From Pyropia yezoensis (lineage: Eukaryota; Rhodophyta; Bangiophyceae; Bangiales; Bangiaceae): a DNA stretch of 64,000 nucleotides. The translations under genes were made by a program, and so were the position numbers. This document shows positions 1 to 9,364 of the stretch, one piece after another. The stretch is from assembly GCA_009829735.1 (NCBI GenBank), contig CM020620.1, forward strand, positions 4,456,299 to 4,520,298, in the 5' to 3' direction. The notes below the pieces were generated by a model. That model saw nothing but the letters and a program-made list of their open reading frames with translations, did not search any database and was not told the origin of the DNA. The number at the start of each line of letters is the position of its first letter. Position 1 is the first letter of the stretch.

Positions 1-456
1 GTCCATCCTAGGTAGGGGATAACTGTCCTTCACCGTGCTCTCGCTGAGCTTACGGTAGTCGATGCAAATCCGGGGGGTCCCATCAACTTTGGGGACGATA
101 ACCACCGGACTCGCCCGCTCGGCGTTGCTGGCCTCGATCACATCGAGGGCCTCCATGCGAGCAACTTGCTCCTTAACGAGGGCCCTTGAACGAGGTCCTC
201 CCCTATACGGTTGTTGGCGTATAGGGGGTGCACCGGGCTTCAACTCGATCCGGTGTTGGGTGGCTCTCATGAGTCCCAATTGACCATCCCACAACTTGTG
301 ATACTGGTCCAAGAGGCGTTCAACTTGAACCCTCAACCTGGGGGGGACACCCTCCATGTTCACATGGGGCCGAGGAGAGGCGGCCGACTTGGCTTGATGC
401 TTCTCCTTTCCGGACTTCGGGTCGCTACTTGCGCCCGCGTTGCGGGTGACCGCTAC
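1..456 (-). mobile_element. Element 2, left piece: pol fragment (protease-RT linker and start of RT)
   Basis: Read on the minus strand this piece matches pol of element 1 from the protease-RT linker into the first RT blocks (compare plus-strand 3871-4326). It ends at GCTAC (452-456), and the same five bases restart the same pol sequence at 9763. The piece and 9763-13180 are therefore one older minus-strand element cut in two by element 1. Its remaining pol and 3' LTR lie before base 1. Confidence 0.9.
452..456. repeat. Left target-site duplication GCTAC of element 1
   Basis: GCTAC immediately precedes the TGTGGCAG start of the 5' LTR and recurs at 9763-9767 directly after the 3' LTR. The flanking pol sequence is continuous once one copy is removed. 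A 5-bp duplication is usual for Ty3/gypsy integration. Confidence 0.9.
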
Positions 457-925
457 TGTGGCAGTATTGACCCCCAGGTAGGGGGGCAACACGTGCCATG
501 CAAGGGGCGGCAGGCCACTAGCCTGATCCGTTCCTTCCCCTGCATTTGGGTCCATATTCCCTAAGTTTGGGATAGTTAGCTTAGTAGTAAATCCAACTTG
601 GATTTGAGGGTTTTCTGCATTTATCGTCTTGAATTTTCGTGAGGCCCGGTGGGCAGGTGCTGGGGTGGGAGATTCTGAGTGGCGAGATTCTGAGTGGACC
701 CTGGGGGGATAAGGGGAGGGACAGCGGGGCTTGGCCCTGCGTCCCCGTCCCGACCAAGAAACTGTTGGACCACACACCATCCTCATGTTTGTCCGTGGGG
801 GGTTTGCCCCACAACAGGGACAGAGTGTGTGCGACTTGCACTTCTTCCGGTTCCCCCGACACGGGAGGCAGCCCTAGCTCACCGCCGCAACTTGGGTGCC
901 GTGTGTGCATGTGGTTTTTGCCACA
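457..925 (+). repeat. 5' LTR of element 1 (family 1, 469 bp)
   Basis: The LTR begins TGTGGCA and ends TGCCACA, a perfect short terminal inversion containing the canonical TG...CA. Same-length copies occur at 12712-13180 and 57378-57846, and a shortened one at 9365-9762. ORFs predicted inside it are LTR sequence. Confidence 0.93.
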
Positions 926-944
926 TTTCGTGGAGCAGCAGGGG
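926..944 (+). promoter_or_regulatory. Primer binding site of element 1
   Basis: It follows the LTR directly and reads TTTCGTGGAGCAGCAGGGG. The copies at 12693-12711 (minus) and 56108 have TTTGGTGGAGCAGCAGG, so this copy has one change. TGGTGGAGCAG would pair with a tRNA 3' end CTGCTCCACCA. That is not the initiator-Met site TGGTATCAGAG; I cannot name the tRNA. Confidence 0.7.
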
Positions 945-1044
945 ATAGAGGTAAACTTTAGCTCCGGGTGCACCCGGGTGTAGGGGGCCCTCTGTCTCAG
1001 AGGAACGGTGGTCTTGGACCGTGTCATACGGATCGTCAGCCAAC

Positions 1045-2991
1045 ATGGCTAGCTCGGACCCCCCGTCGTCCGGGGAGTACACGGGTGACGCACGTACTTC
1101 AGTGCCTTTGAATACTGGTGAGACACAGGTGGGTTTACCTGGGGTCGCAGAGGGACTAGAGGTCCCGCAAGCCAGCAGGACTGGAAGTGCGGGCGGGCAA
1201 CAGGCCACCCCGACTCAGTCGGGAGTTCACTCGGGTGACACTTCTGATGTGGGTGGGCCGAAGTCTGGCCACCGTGTGGTATACTCAACGGGAACGTCCC
1301 AAGGGGTGAGGACTGTCCCCGCGGGTTCCACTCGGGTTGGAGCCAACTTTGGCTTGGAGTCGTCGCCAACTAGGCTTTCGGAGGACGGTGGACCTCCGTT
1401 GGTCGGCGATGGGCTCGCGCCCATGCCCCCGGTTGAGACCCCTGAGGAACGTGGTTACCCCTCAGGTGGACTCCCGGAGGCGGACCAAGACTCAACTGGA
1501 GTCGTCAATCCACTCCTCGCGGAAACTGTCCGTCGGGAGGCGACCAATGTGTTGCGGCAGACTTTGCCGGACCTGGTGGTCACGATGACGAATACTATTC
1601 TGAATCAGATTGTGGCGAGTTTGCCAGATGGCCTTAATGTCCAGACCAGATTGGGGCTTTCGAGCCCGCAGGCGCAGGGGGAATCCCCCCTTACGCCTAT
1701 CTCTGGTCGCCCCGAACTGGGGGCGACACCTGTGACTCCCAACGAGGGAGCCACACCATACTCGGTGGGGCGTACGCCCTTCAAGGGGGAGTTCCCCCCG
1801 GAAACGCCGGCGGCTACACCAAGCGCGCCGCGCCGGAATACAGGCACTGAGGGTGAACTTATCCCAGTGCCACAGCGGCTGTTCCCTCAACGTGAGGTGC
1901 CGCCCAAGATCCAGGTAGCCAACCCGGTCTACCAGAGGATCTTTGACTGTGAGACCTACGCCCTCCACAACAAGTCGGTGGCGTATGGTCCTGACCAGGC
2001 CCGAGCCATGGGCCGTGCCAAGAAGAATGCACTTCATTCTTTTGGGCACAAAGCGGAGTGGGACGGAACCCCCCCCCTCCGTGTCTTTGAGTTCCTACGT
2101 CGTTTCACAAAAGCCTGTGACGACAATGCCATAAGTGAAGGCATGGCTTTTTACATGCTACAGGAGTTTACGAAGGGCGACCTACGGACAGAACTTATGT
2201 CCGTCATGCCCAGCTCCTCAAGTGGAGGCGCTGGGGAGGTGACGTCCTATTTGGAGCTCGTCAACTGGTTGTTGAGAGCCATGGTTGATGAGGCAGCGTT
2301 GGCTTCTCAAGTCGAGGAGTTTACGCAAGCCCATCAGGAAGAGGCGGAGGACGAGTTGTCCTTTGCGGAGCGAGTCCGTAAGCTCAACAATCTTTGTGGG
2401 TTTCTTCATCCACAAGCTGTGGTGAAGAGTCGGTTTGTGGAGGGACTCCATTGGTCAGTCCGGATGGAGACCCGGGAGCATAACACTGCCCGGGCGACCC
2501 TGGCCGAGTTGGCCAGGCTCGCCTATCGCAGAGGCGAGGCCTACCGCAAGTTGCGGGAGGAACAACGCCAGGAGCGTCAGGCCGAGTTGGCCAAGGAACG
2601 GGAGGAGGCGCGCCAGGCCAGAGAGTTGAGAGAGGCACGCCGAATCCGCAAGGAGAGGGTGGTAGCTGCCGTGGGAACTTCCCAGGGTATCCCTTCGTCT
2701 TCCCCAGTTGGGAAGACCCCCCCCGGAGCAGACCATCGGTGTTGGAACTGCAACTCCGATGGTCACTGGGCATATGATTGCCCCAAGTTGAGTAAACGCA
2801 TCCAACAACTTGTTAGGAATGCGAGTAAAAAGTCGGCTACGAACGAAGTACGTTCACGCCGCGAGGGTGGGTCTCGACCGGTCGTTGCGGTCGCCACACC
2901 CTCGGCGGAGGAGGCGGACACGTCGTCCTCGGACTCGTCGTCTTCCTCCCCGCCCTCAGATTCGGACGCCAAGTCGGCGGGAAACGAATGA
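1045..2991 (+). CDS. gag: Gag polyprotein of element 1
   Basis: Capsid and nucleocapsid precursor of about 648 residues. The frame is open from a GTG at 1021, but the first ATG is 1045. A long low-complexity Ser/Thr/Gly/Pro N-terminal half is followed by a capsid-like region around residues 295-460 and a basic/acidic coiled-coil stretch of about 70 residues. One zinc knuckle follows, C-x2-C-x4-H-x4-C, starting near residue 566, with an acidic Ser-rich tail. The stop TGA overlaps the pol ATG in the sequence ATGA (2988-2991). The frame is intact, and the minus-strand copy at 10646-12592 is nearly identical, with only scattered substitutions. Confidence 0.9.
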   Translation: MASSDPPSSGEYTGDARTSVPLNTGETQVGLPGVAEGLEVPQASRTGSAGGQQATPTQSGVHSGDTSDVGGPKSGHRVVYSTGTSQGVRTVPAGSTRVGANFGLESSPTRLSEDGGPPLVGDGLAPMPPVETPEERGYPSGGLPEADQDSTGVVNPLLAETVRREATNVLRQTLPDLVVTMTNTILNQIVASLPDGLNVQTRLGLSSPQAQGESPLTPISGRPELGATPVTPNEGATPYSVGRTPFKGEFPPETPAATPSAPRRNTGTEGELIPVPQRLFPQREVPPKIQVANPVYQRIFDCETYALHNKSVAYGPDQARAMGRAKKNALHSFGHKAEWDGTPPLRVFEFLRRFTKACDDNAISEGMAFYMLQEFTKGDLRTELMSVMPSSSSGGAGEVTSYLELVNWLLRAMVDEAALASQVEEFTQAHQEEAEDELSFAERVRKLNNLCGFLHPQAVVKSRFVEGLHWSVRMETREHNTARATLAELARLAYRRGEAYRKLREEQRQERQAELAKEREEARQARELREARRIRKERVVAAVGTSQGIPSSSPVGKTPPGADHRCWNCNSDGHWAYDCPKLSKRIQQLVRNASKKSATNEVRSRREGGSRPVVAVATPSAEEADTSSSDSSSSSPPSDSDAKSAGNE

Positions 2992-5900
2992 CCGTTGGGG
3001 CTGGTCGTCCGAAGCTCACAACGGCAGCCTCGGCCAAGTGGGCCAGGAGGACGAACCAACCGTGCCGGATACTGCGGCGACCTAAGGGAGTGCGCCCACC
3101 TCGGGTAGGACTCCCCAAGAACGTAAACCCACGTCGGGTCATCGCGGTGCTGACGGGTGAGAACTTCCAGGTGGCTGGACGGGTGCAACTTGCCCCCGGC
3201 CGTGCATGCTGTACCCGTATCGTACTTGATACCGGGTCAGGAGCCTCCTTGATACGCAAGTCGCTATTACCAAAGGAGGTGAAGCTCCAACGCTGGAGGT
3301 CCAAAGCTGACCATATGATTGACATCAATGGTGGGGTACTTCCCATCGTTGGTGCCGTGACCCTACCAACTAGGTTGGGGACCCATGAGGTCGACGTGAC
3401 CTATGGCGTAATTGAGAATATATCGGTACCCCTGCTTCTGGGTACCCCTTATGTTGTTACACAAGTGCCTTTGATTTGTGGCCCTGAGTACTGGGTCAAG
3501 TTGATGAATGGGGAGACTATCCCCATCCTTGGTAAGGGAAAGTCTGTGGCTCCTGTGACAGTCTCACAGTCGAAGCCTGTTTGCTCTGTGAGGGAAGGGT
3601 TTACTGCTACCCTGCGTCTAGCCCGTAAAGTCACGTTGCCCCCCAACTCGGTGGCGCACGTTGATGTTGTAACTGATTTTACGGGGAACGGGTTGGTGCA
3701 CCCTCACCCCCGTCTTGCTCGCAAGCACCAAGTGCATGTTGCCCTTGGCACGATGGACTCCAAAGCCGGAGTCCCGTGGAGGATCCAGGTGATGAACCTG
3801 AGCCCGACGCCCAAGTACTTCAAGTCGGGAGCCAAGTTCGGCTATATCGACCAACACGAGGGACCGGTAGTAGCGGTCACCCTCAACGCGGGGGCAAGAA
3901 GCGACCCGAAGTCCGGAAAGGAGAAGCATCAAGCCAAGTCGGCCGCCTCTCCTCGGCCCCATGTGAACATGGAGGGTGTCCCCCCCAGGTTGAGGGTTCA
4001 AGTTGAACGCCTCTTGGACCAGTATCACAAGTTGTGGGATGGTCAATTGGGACTCATGAGAGCCACCCAACACCGGATCGAGTTGAAGCCCGGTGCACCC
4101 CCTATACGCCAACAACCGTATAGGGGAGGACCCCGTTCAAGGGCCCTCGTTAAGGAGCAAGTTGCTCGCATGGAGGCCCTCGATGTGATCGAGGCCAGCA
4201 ACGCCGAGTGGGCGAGTCCGGTGGTTATCGTCCCCAAAGTTGATGGGACCCCCCGGATTTGCATCGACTACCGTAAGCTCAGCGAGAGCACGGTGAAGGA
4301 CAGTTATCCCCTACCTAGGATGGACGACTGTCTGGACTCTCTGGGGGAGGCGAACGTGTTCTCTACCCTGGACTGTAACGCGGGGTACTGGCAAATTCCC
4401 ATTGCCCCGGAGGACAGGCATAAAACTACCTTTACCTGTCACTGTGGTACCTACCAGTGCAAGCGTCTACCGTTTGGTCTGTGTAACGTGCCGGCAACTT
4501 TCCAGCGCGCTATGGACATGATTCTGGCCGGAGTACGGTGGCAGATCTGTCTTGTGTACCTAGACGATATCATTGTGTTCTCCCGAAGTCCGGAGGAACA
4601 CATTGGCCATCTTGGCCAGGTGTTCAAGCTACTTGCTGACGCCGGTGTGTCACTGAAGGCGAGTAAGTGCCACCTCTTTACTCAAGAGGTGGAGTACTTG
4701 GGACATGTTGTCCATCCGGGGCGTCTCAGTGTTAACGAGAAGAACTTGAGGGCCATTCGTAAGGCTCAGTACCCCCGGACCCAGACCCAGATGAGGAGCT
4801 TCCTCGGGATGTGTAACGTGTACCGACGTTTCACCAAGGGCTTCGCCAAGGTGGCGAAGCCATTGAATGAGCTAGTTAGCTCAACGCTACCGAAGAACCT
4901 GCCTCCCCCAAGTCGGGTGGAGCAGGAATCCTTTGAGACTCTTCGGGACCTTCTGCTGAAGCCCCCTATCCTGGCTATTCCCAGGTTGGGAGGCCACTAC
5001 ATCCTGGATGTGGACGCTAGCTACGACCAACTTGGTTGTGTGTTGCTTCAGCAGCAGCCGGACAAGGAGTACTTGCCGGTGGGATACTTTAGTAAGGGGC
5101 TGAACTCGGCCGAGAAGAACTACGGAGTCACCGAGTAGGAAGGACTCGCAGTGGTGTGGGCGGTGACGTCACTTCGTCACTACCTAGAGGATGAGAAGTT
5201 CCTCATCCGCTGTGACCACCGCGCGTTGCAGTTCATCTTTAAGACGGACTGTACGAACACTCGTCTCAACCGGTGGAGGGTGCGACTGGCACCCTTCAAC
5301 TTTGACATTGAGTACCGACCTAGCAGGCAACATGCCCTTGCCGACGGCCTCTCTCGGGTACCTACCGAGGGGCTGGACACTAACCCAATCGATGAGGACA
5401 TCCCCATCGTGGGGGTAGTCACGCGCTCGGGTCAGGCGTTGAACCCCGAGGCGCCAGGGAACAAGAAGTACTTGCCCCTGTCCCTGGACGAGGTGGTGAA
5501 GGCGCAGGCCGAGGATCCCTTCTGCAAGTCGCAGAGGGATACACTGGATACAGTGGTGGAGACGCGTTTCTTTCTGGGAGACGATGGCCTCCTCATGAGG
5601 AGGGGGGTATTCCAAGGGGCTGAACAACTTGTCGTCCCCGCATCCCTCAAGGACAGTATCCTTGAGAGGGAGCACCACGCTCCCACGGGTGGACACCTGG
5701 GGTCTAGTAAACTGTACCAGACCCTGAGGACCAGGTACTACTGGCCGTCCATGGTGGTGGACATCTACAGTTGGGTGGCTGCCTGCACAAGTTGTGCACA
5801 GAACCGTCTGATGGAACGGCGGCCTACTACGGCTATGCTATTGTTCCCGGCCAAGGAGCCCTTCGCCGCGTTGGCGATGGACATCCTTGGGCCACTGCCC

Positions 5901-6971
5901 GTGACCGAGGAGGGCAACCAGTACCTCCTGGTCATCTGTGACCGCTTCACGAAACTTACGCAAGCGATCCCACTGGCAGAGATCACGGCCATGTCGGTCG
6001 TGTCAGCCTTCCTAGATCACTGGGTTGCCGCGTATGGCATCCCAGATAGTACACTATCGGACAATGGACCGCAATTTGCGTCTGTACTGTTTCAGGGAGT
6101 GCTGGATATGTTGGGGGTTAAGGCAAACTATGCCACCCCCTACCACCCACAAACTAATGGGCAGGTGGAGCGCTTCAACAAAACTATTGTTAGGCAGCTG
6201 CGCCACTATGTGAGTGAGCACGTGAAGACGTGGGACCAATACATTTCTATCCTTACTACTGCCTAAAATTCGCAGGTTCACTCATCTACAGGGGAAGTAC
6301 CCCTCGCTTTGGTGACCCCCCGTCGCGTGCGGTCTATTGCCGTGCGGCGGTCGCTCCCAACTAGGGAGGATGGTGGCAGTACGCCTACTCCTACTGAGAG
6401 TAAGGCGGAGTTCGCCGCTAGGCTTGAAAACCTCATCCCTAAAGTCAGGGCTGAGATGGACAAAGCACAAAAGCGCTACAAGCGTACCTTTGACAAAAAG
6501 GTGCGCAATGCTAAACATATCTCCGAGCAGGGTGACTGGGTGCTGGTACACTCGCACACCCCAACTGGGGGTAAGCTGGTATTCCAGACGAAGGGACCGT
6601 ACCAGGTCCTTCGTACTGATGGGCGGCGCTTCACCATCGAAAGTGACGATGGGGTCCGCACAGTGAACGGACAGGACGTGGTCAAAGTTGCACCACCGCC
6701 TGCAGGCGACCCAGCTTGGGCGCGTGCTTTGGAAGCGTGGCGCCTCCCCTCACTGCCTGCGGCCAAACAGGGCCCGCAGGAGTACGTGTTCGATAAGTTC
6801 ATCGACCACGGATGGGATGAAGACACTGACCGCCTCATGTTCAGGGTGCGTTGGTTTGGCTACAAAGCCAAGGACGATACGTGGGAGTATGTGGAGGACC
6901 TTCCCGCTGAGAAGGTCCGGGCGTACTGTGCCCGGAATGAGATAGACCCTAACAGCCCTCCCTCAACGTGA
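2988..6971 (+). pseudogene. pol: Pol polyprotein of element 1 (protease-RT-RNase H-integrase-chromodomain), two nonsense codons
   Basis: A single reading frame of about 1,328 codons, in the -1 frame relative to gag. Visible in order: an aspartic protease (LDTGSGAS near 3220), RT with the catalytic block VYLDDI near 4556, RNase H beginning at the DVDAS stretch near 5010, the integrase H-H-C-C zinc region (5674-5800), the D,D-containing core with DNGPQF near 6060, and a chromodomain-like tail (EYVFDKFIDHGW to TWEYVEDL, about 6781-6900). In-frame TAG at 5136-5138 and TAA at 6264-6266 interrupt it. Element 4 has sense codons at both positions (Leu and Tyr). The element-1 copy is therefore classed as broken, although the second stop recurs in element 3. 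Confidence 0.92.
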
Positions 6972-7082
6972 GGGAAGGCCGAGCAACAGTGCCAAGAGAG
7001 TGCTTCAAGTCGAAGTGGTACGCAGAGTGGCTTTTAACTACAGCCCTAACCCTCACACTCTCACAACAAAGGCAGCTACCAA
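6972..7082. other. Short spacer between convergent pol and antisense ORFs
   Basis: About 110 bp separate the end of pol from the end of the oppositely oriented Arg/Ser-rich ORF. The same spacer, very similar by eye, occurs at about 60129-60239 and again near 63295-63414. Sense and antisense transcripts would converge here. I see no AATAAA signal. Confidence 0.6.
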
Positions 7083-7457
7083 CTAGGCACGCATGCTAGA
7101 CTCTCCCACTCCACGGCCCTCGCCCTCACGTGGAGGCGAGCGGCGAGACCCACGCTGATAACGGTCTCCACGTGTTGGAAGGGGCGGCGGCTCCAAGTCG
7201 GAACCGTCGCGCCCCTCACGGTCGCGCAAGTGGCGCCGACCGCGGCCACTCTTCTGCCTGGTCTTGCGCGCAAGTTTGCGACGCAGACGCTGGACAGACT
7301 CCGTCTCCGACGGGGTAGAGGACTCCGAAACGGAGTAAGACAACTCGTCTTCCGATACGGAAGGAGAGCGCCGCGAGTGTCGGCGACGACGGCGAGGAGG
7401 CGAGTATGCCCGGCTCGCGCGACGTTTGCCACGCCCAAGTGGGGCTGGCTGGGGCAT
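7083..7457 (-). CDS. Antisense Arg/Ser-rich small ORF (family 1, copy 1)
   Basis: A 124-residue protein from the ATG at 7457. The frame is also open without interruption from the TAG (7479-7481) that ends the large antisense ORF, giving 131 codons. Composition is highly basic: an Arg-rich block near the N-terminus (SPPRRRRRHSRRSP), a Ser/Glu-rich acidic middle, then more Arg/Gly. This resembles RS-type RNA-binding or nuclear-localising tails, but I recognise no folded domain. Its translation is identical to the copy at 59754-60128. It could be made by reinitiation, by TAG readthrough or from its own transcript. Confidence 0.55.
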   Translation of the reverse strand: MPQPAPLGRGKRRASRAYSPPRRRRRHSRRSPSVSEDELSYSVSESSTPSETESVQRLRRKLARKTRQKSGRGRRHLRDREGRDGSDLEPPPLPTRGDRYQRGSRRSPPREGEGRGVGESSMRA

Positions 7458-7478
7458 AATAGCCCCAATGCGAGCCAA

Positions 7479-9026
7479 CTAGGCTGTCATAAACTCCGCC
7501 ACCGACTCGCAACTCGCGGTCGCCACTGCAGTACGAACGCGCTCCTCAAGTTGAGGAGTCTCGGAACTTTGGAGGGTTGCGGTCGACGCGGCCAACCAGG
7601 AAATGGTGCGCACCAACGTGGTGATCATCATCTCTGAGGTTAGAGGCGTGGGCGGTAACACCAACTTGGGGTATACCGTCAGGAGGGTGGCCCCCAAGTT
7701 GGGAGACACCGGGGTGGAAGACTCCACGGCCACGCTGATCGGGATGTTCCCGTGAGGTTGGAAAGGAACAGGAGGAAGCGGAGGGGCCCGCCGAGGTGGC
7801 GGTACCCGGGTGTAACTGCGACCCCGACTTGGGGCCCCCGCAGTGGGTTGAGTCATACGGTCATCATAGGACGGCACGGCCATAACTATGGGCTTGTCCG
7901 GGGGTGGCGCAGTGTGGCGATCCACCCCCGGGGCATACGGGTAGTCCCCGATGCCCAACCCCTCTCGTAGGACCACACGGCCGTCGTGAAGTTCACGAGC
8001 GGCCCACACGAACTGGCGAAGTGCGCCATCGTCCTTGGGCCCACGAGTGGGGCGGCGCAACTTGTGCTCAATGCTCTCCCACTCGATAAACTTATGGAGC
8101 CGGAGCATCTCCTCAAGTAGAGTGAGTTGTCCTGATGAGCACCCCTCAGCAACTAGCTGAGGGGTGAGCTGTTCCAAACCTTGGAGGAGCCGGAGGGGGA
8201 GATGCCAGAGCATCCCCCGCCGCTGAACACAAGACACCCAGGTCGACATGACCTCGAGGAGCCACTGGGTGGCCAACATGGCCCACACCAGGTGATCAGG
8301 GCCAGCCGTCAACATGACGGAGCCGAAGTGGTCAAGCAACCGTGGCAACAGCGCCGGGAACCCGTAGGGGACCTCAACTTGAGGCCACCACTCGGGCTTC
8401 TTCGGATAGTACTGCTCCTTGCTGGCAGCAGACTGTTGAGGAAACTCAAGTTGAGCCGAGGTCACCAAGTAGGGACCTCGCCGGAAGTCTTTCTCCATCC
8501 GAACATCAAAGTGATGAGTGTGCGGATCGGCCTCGTGGAGGTATGGCGGGCGAGTCTCCACAGCGTCCCACGTGAAGGTCCGCAAGTCGCCGGGACCCGG
8601 GATAGTTCCCCCGCGGTCCACCATGGCCTTGGCACGCTGGACGTCCTCAACCTCCTCATCGTCCAGGAAGGCAAACTGGTCCGTCCTGAAGCCGGCAGGG
8701 AACTCGACCCTACGGGGATACTTCTCCCGTAGGCGGTCCCATACCCGACCCATCGCTGCGCCAAGTCGGCCACAGCGAAGAACAGTCAGCCCCTCCTCAT
8801 AGAGAGGCCAAGCGGGGTAAAACCACCGCCCCAAGGCCTCACGCGGGACAACTTGTCCCGCCTCCGGGGGAGACCCCGCCGTCAACCCAAAGCCGGGTGA
8901 CGCGGGAGTCCAGTCCCCCAAAGCGATCACGGAGCCCCCGCCGGAAGTCCCGGCGGGTGCTGCCCCGTAGGAGGTGTCCTCCATGCGCTCGTCAAGAGAG
9001 TCCGTCTCCACTCCCGGAGTCGCCAT
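7479..9026 (-). CDS. Large antisense ORF between pol and 3' LTR (family 1, copy 1), unknown function
   Basis: A 515-residue protein from the first in-frame ATG at 9026; the frame is open upstream to a TTG at 9197. The N-terminal ~50 residues are Gly/Ser/Pro-rich. A central, probably helical region rich in Leu, Trp and Glu contains short anchors such as GRVWDRLREKYP, and the C-terminal part is Pro-rich. I see no signal peptide, membrane segment or zinc motif, so an envelope protein is unlikely. It is intact here and in element 4 (58185-59732), with about 20 amino-acid differences and no gaps, and element 3 carries a decayed homologue. Additional ORFs downstream of pol, sense or antisense, are known in some plant Ty3/gypsy Tat-lineage elements. 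I do not recognise this one. Confidence 0.75.
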   Translation of the reverse strand: MATPGVETDSLDERMEDTSYGAAPAGTSGGGSVIALGDWTPASPGFGLTAGSPPEAGQVVPREALGRWFYPAWPLYEEGLTVLRCGRLGAAMGRVWDRLREKYPRRVEFPAGFRTDQFAFLDDEEVEDVQRAKAMVDRGGTIPGPGDLRTFTWDAVETRPPYLHEADPHTHHFDVRMEKDFRRGPYLVTSAQLEFPQQSAASKEQYYPKKPEWWPQVEVPYGFPALLPRLLDHFGSVMLTAGPDHLVWAMLATQWLLEVMSTWVSCVQRRGMLWHLPLRLLQGLEQLTPQLVAEGCSSGQLTLLEEMLRLHKFIEWESIEHKLRRPTRGPKDDGALRQFVWAARELHDGRVVLREGLGIGDYPYAPGVDRHTAPPPDKPIVMAVPSYDDRMTQPTAGAPSRGRSYTRVPPPRRAPPLPPVPFQPHGNIPISVAVESSTPVSPNLGATLLTVYPKLVLPPTPLTSEMMITTLVRTISWLAASTATLQSSETPQLEERVRTAVATASCESVAEFMTA

Positions 9027-9351
9027 GGCTCTCCCCAAGTTGGGAAGAGACGCTCTGGCTATCGCGGCACGAGACCCGCCTCGAGTTGAGGGGGACTCAG
9101 ATCGTGGGTATACGGGTGGCCTCCCCAGCGTGGGGCGGCCCAGTGGAAGGTGAAGGGGAGGTGGTGGTGATGGTGAAGTGTGAACTGAGGAGAGCAAGCT
9201 GCCGAGTGGGCAAGCTTGAGGAGAGGGGCGGTCAACGTGACCGCCTCCACATCCATGTTACGTACTCGATGGGGGACAGCAAGTCGCGCCCCCAGCGCCG
9301 AGACGTGCGTTTACGCACCCCCTCACAGGGCCGACCGGGTCGGTCGGAACT
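9027..9351. other. Element 1 region between antisense ORF start and polypurine tract
   Basis: About 325 bp that would contain the promoter and leader of the antisense ORF on the minus strand. It holds the upstream extension of that frame (to 9197) and the hairpin-forming GACCGGGTCGGTC near 9332. No TATA box is obvious. Confidence 0.4.
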
Positions 9352-9364
9352 GAGGAGAGGGGAG
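9352..9364 (+). promoter_or_regulatory. Polypurine tract of element 1
   Basis: GAGGAGAGGGGAG immediately precedes the 3' LTR, the expected primer site for plus-strand synthesis. Its complement adjoins the LTR of element 4 at 57847-57859. Confidence 0.85.

Noticed and set aside
211..564. Plus-strand ORFs over 1-564 and 63096-63281
   Set aside because: They are reverse-strand shadows of pol and, beyond 457, LTR sequence.
7479..9197. Antisense ORF as an envelope gene (errantivirus-like)
   Set aside because: It is on the opposite strand to pol, and I see no signal peptide, transmembrane segment or furin-like site.
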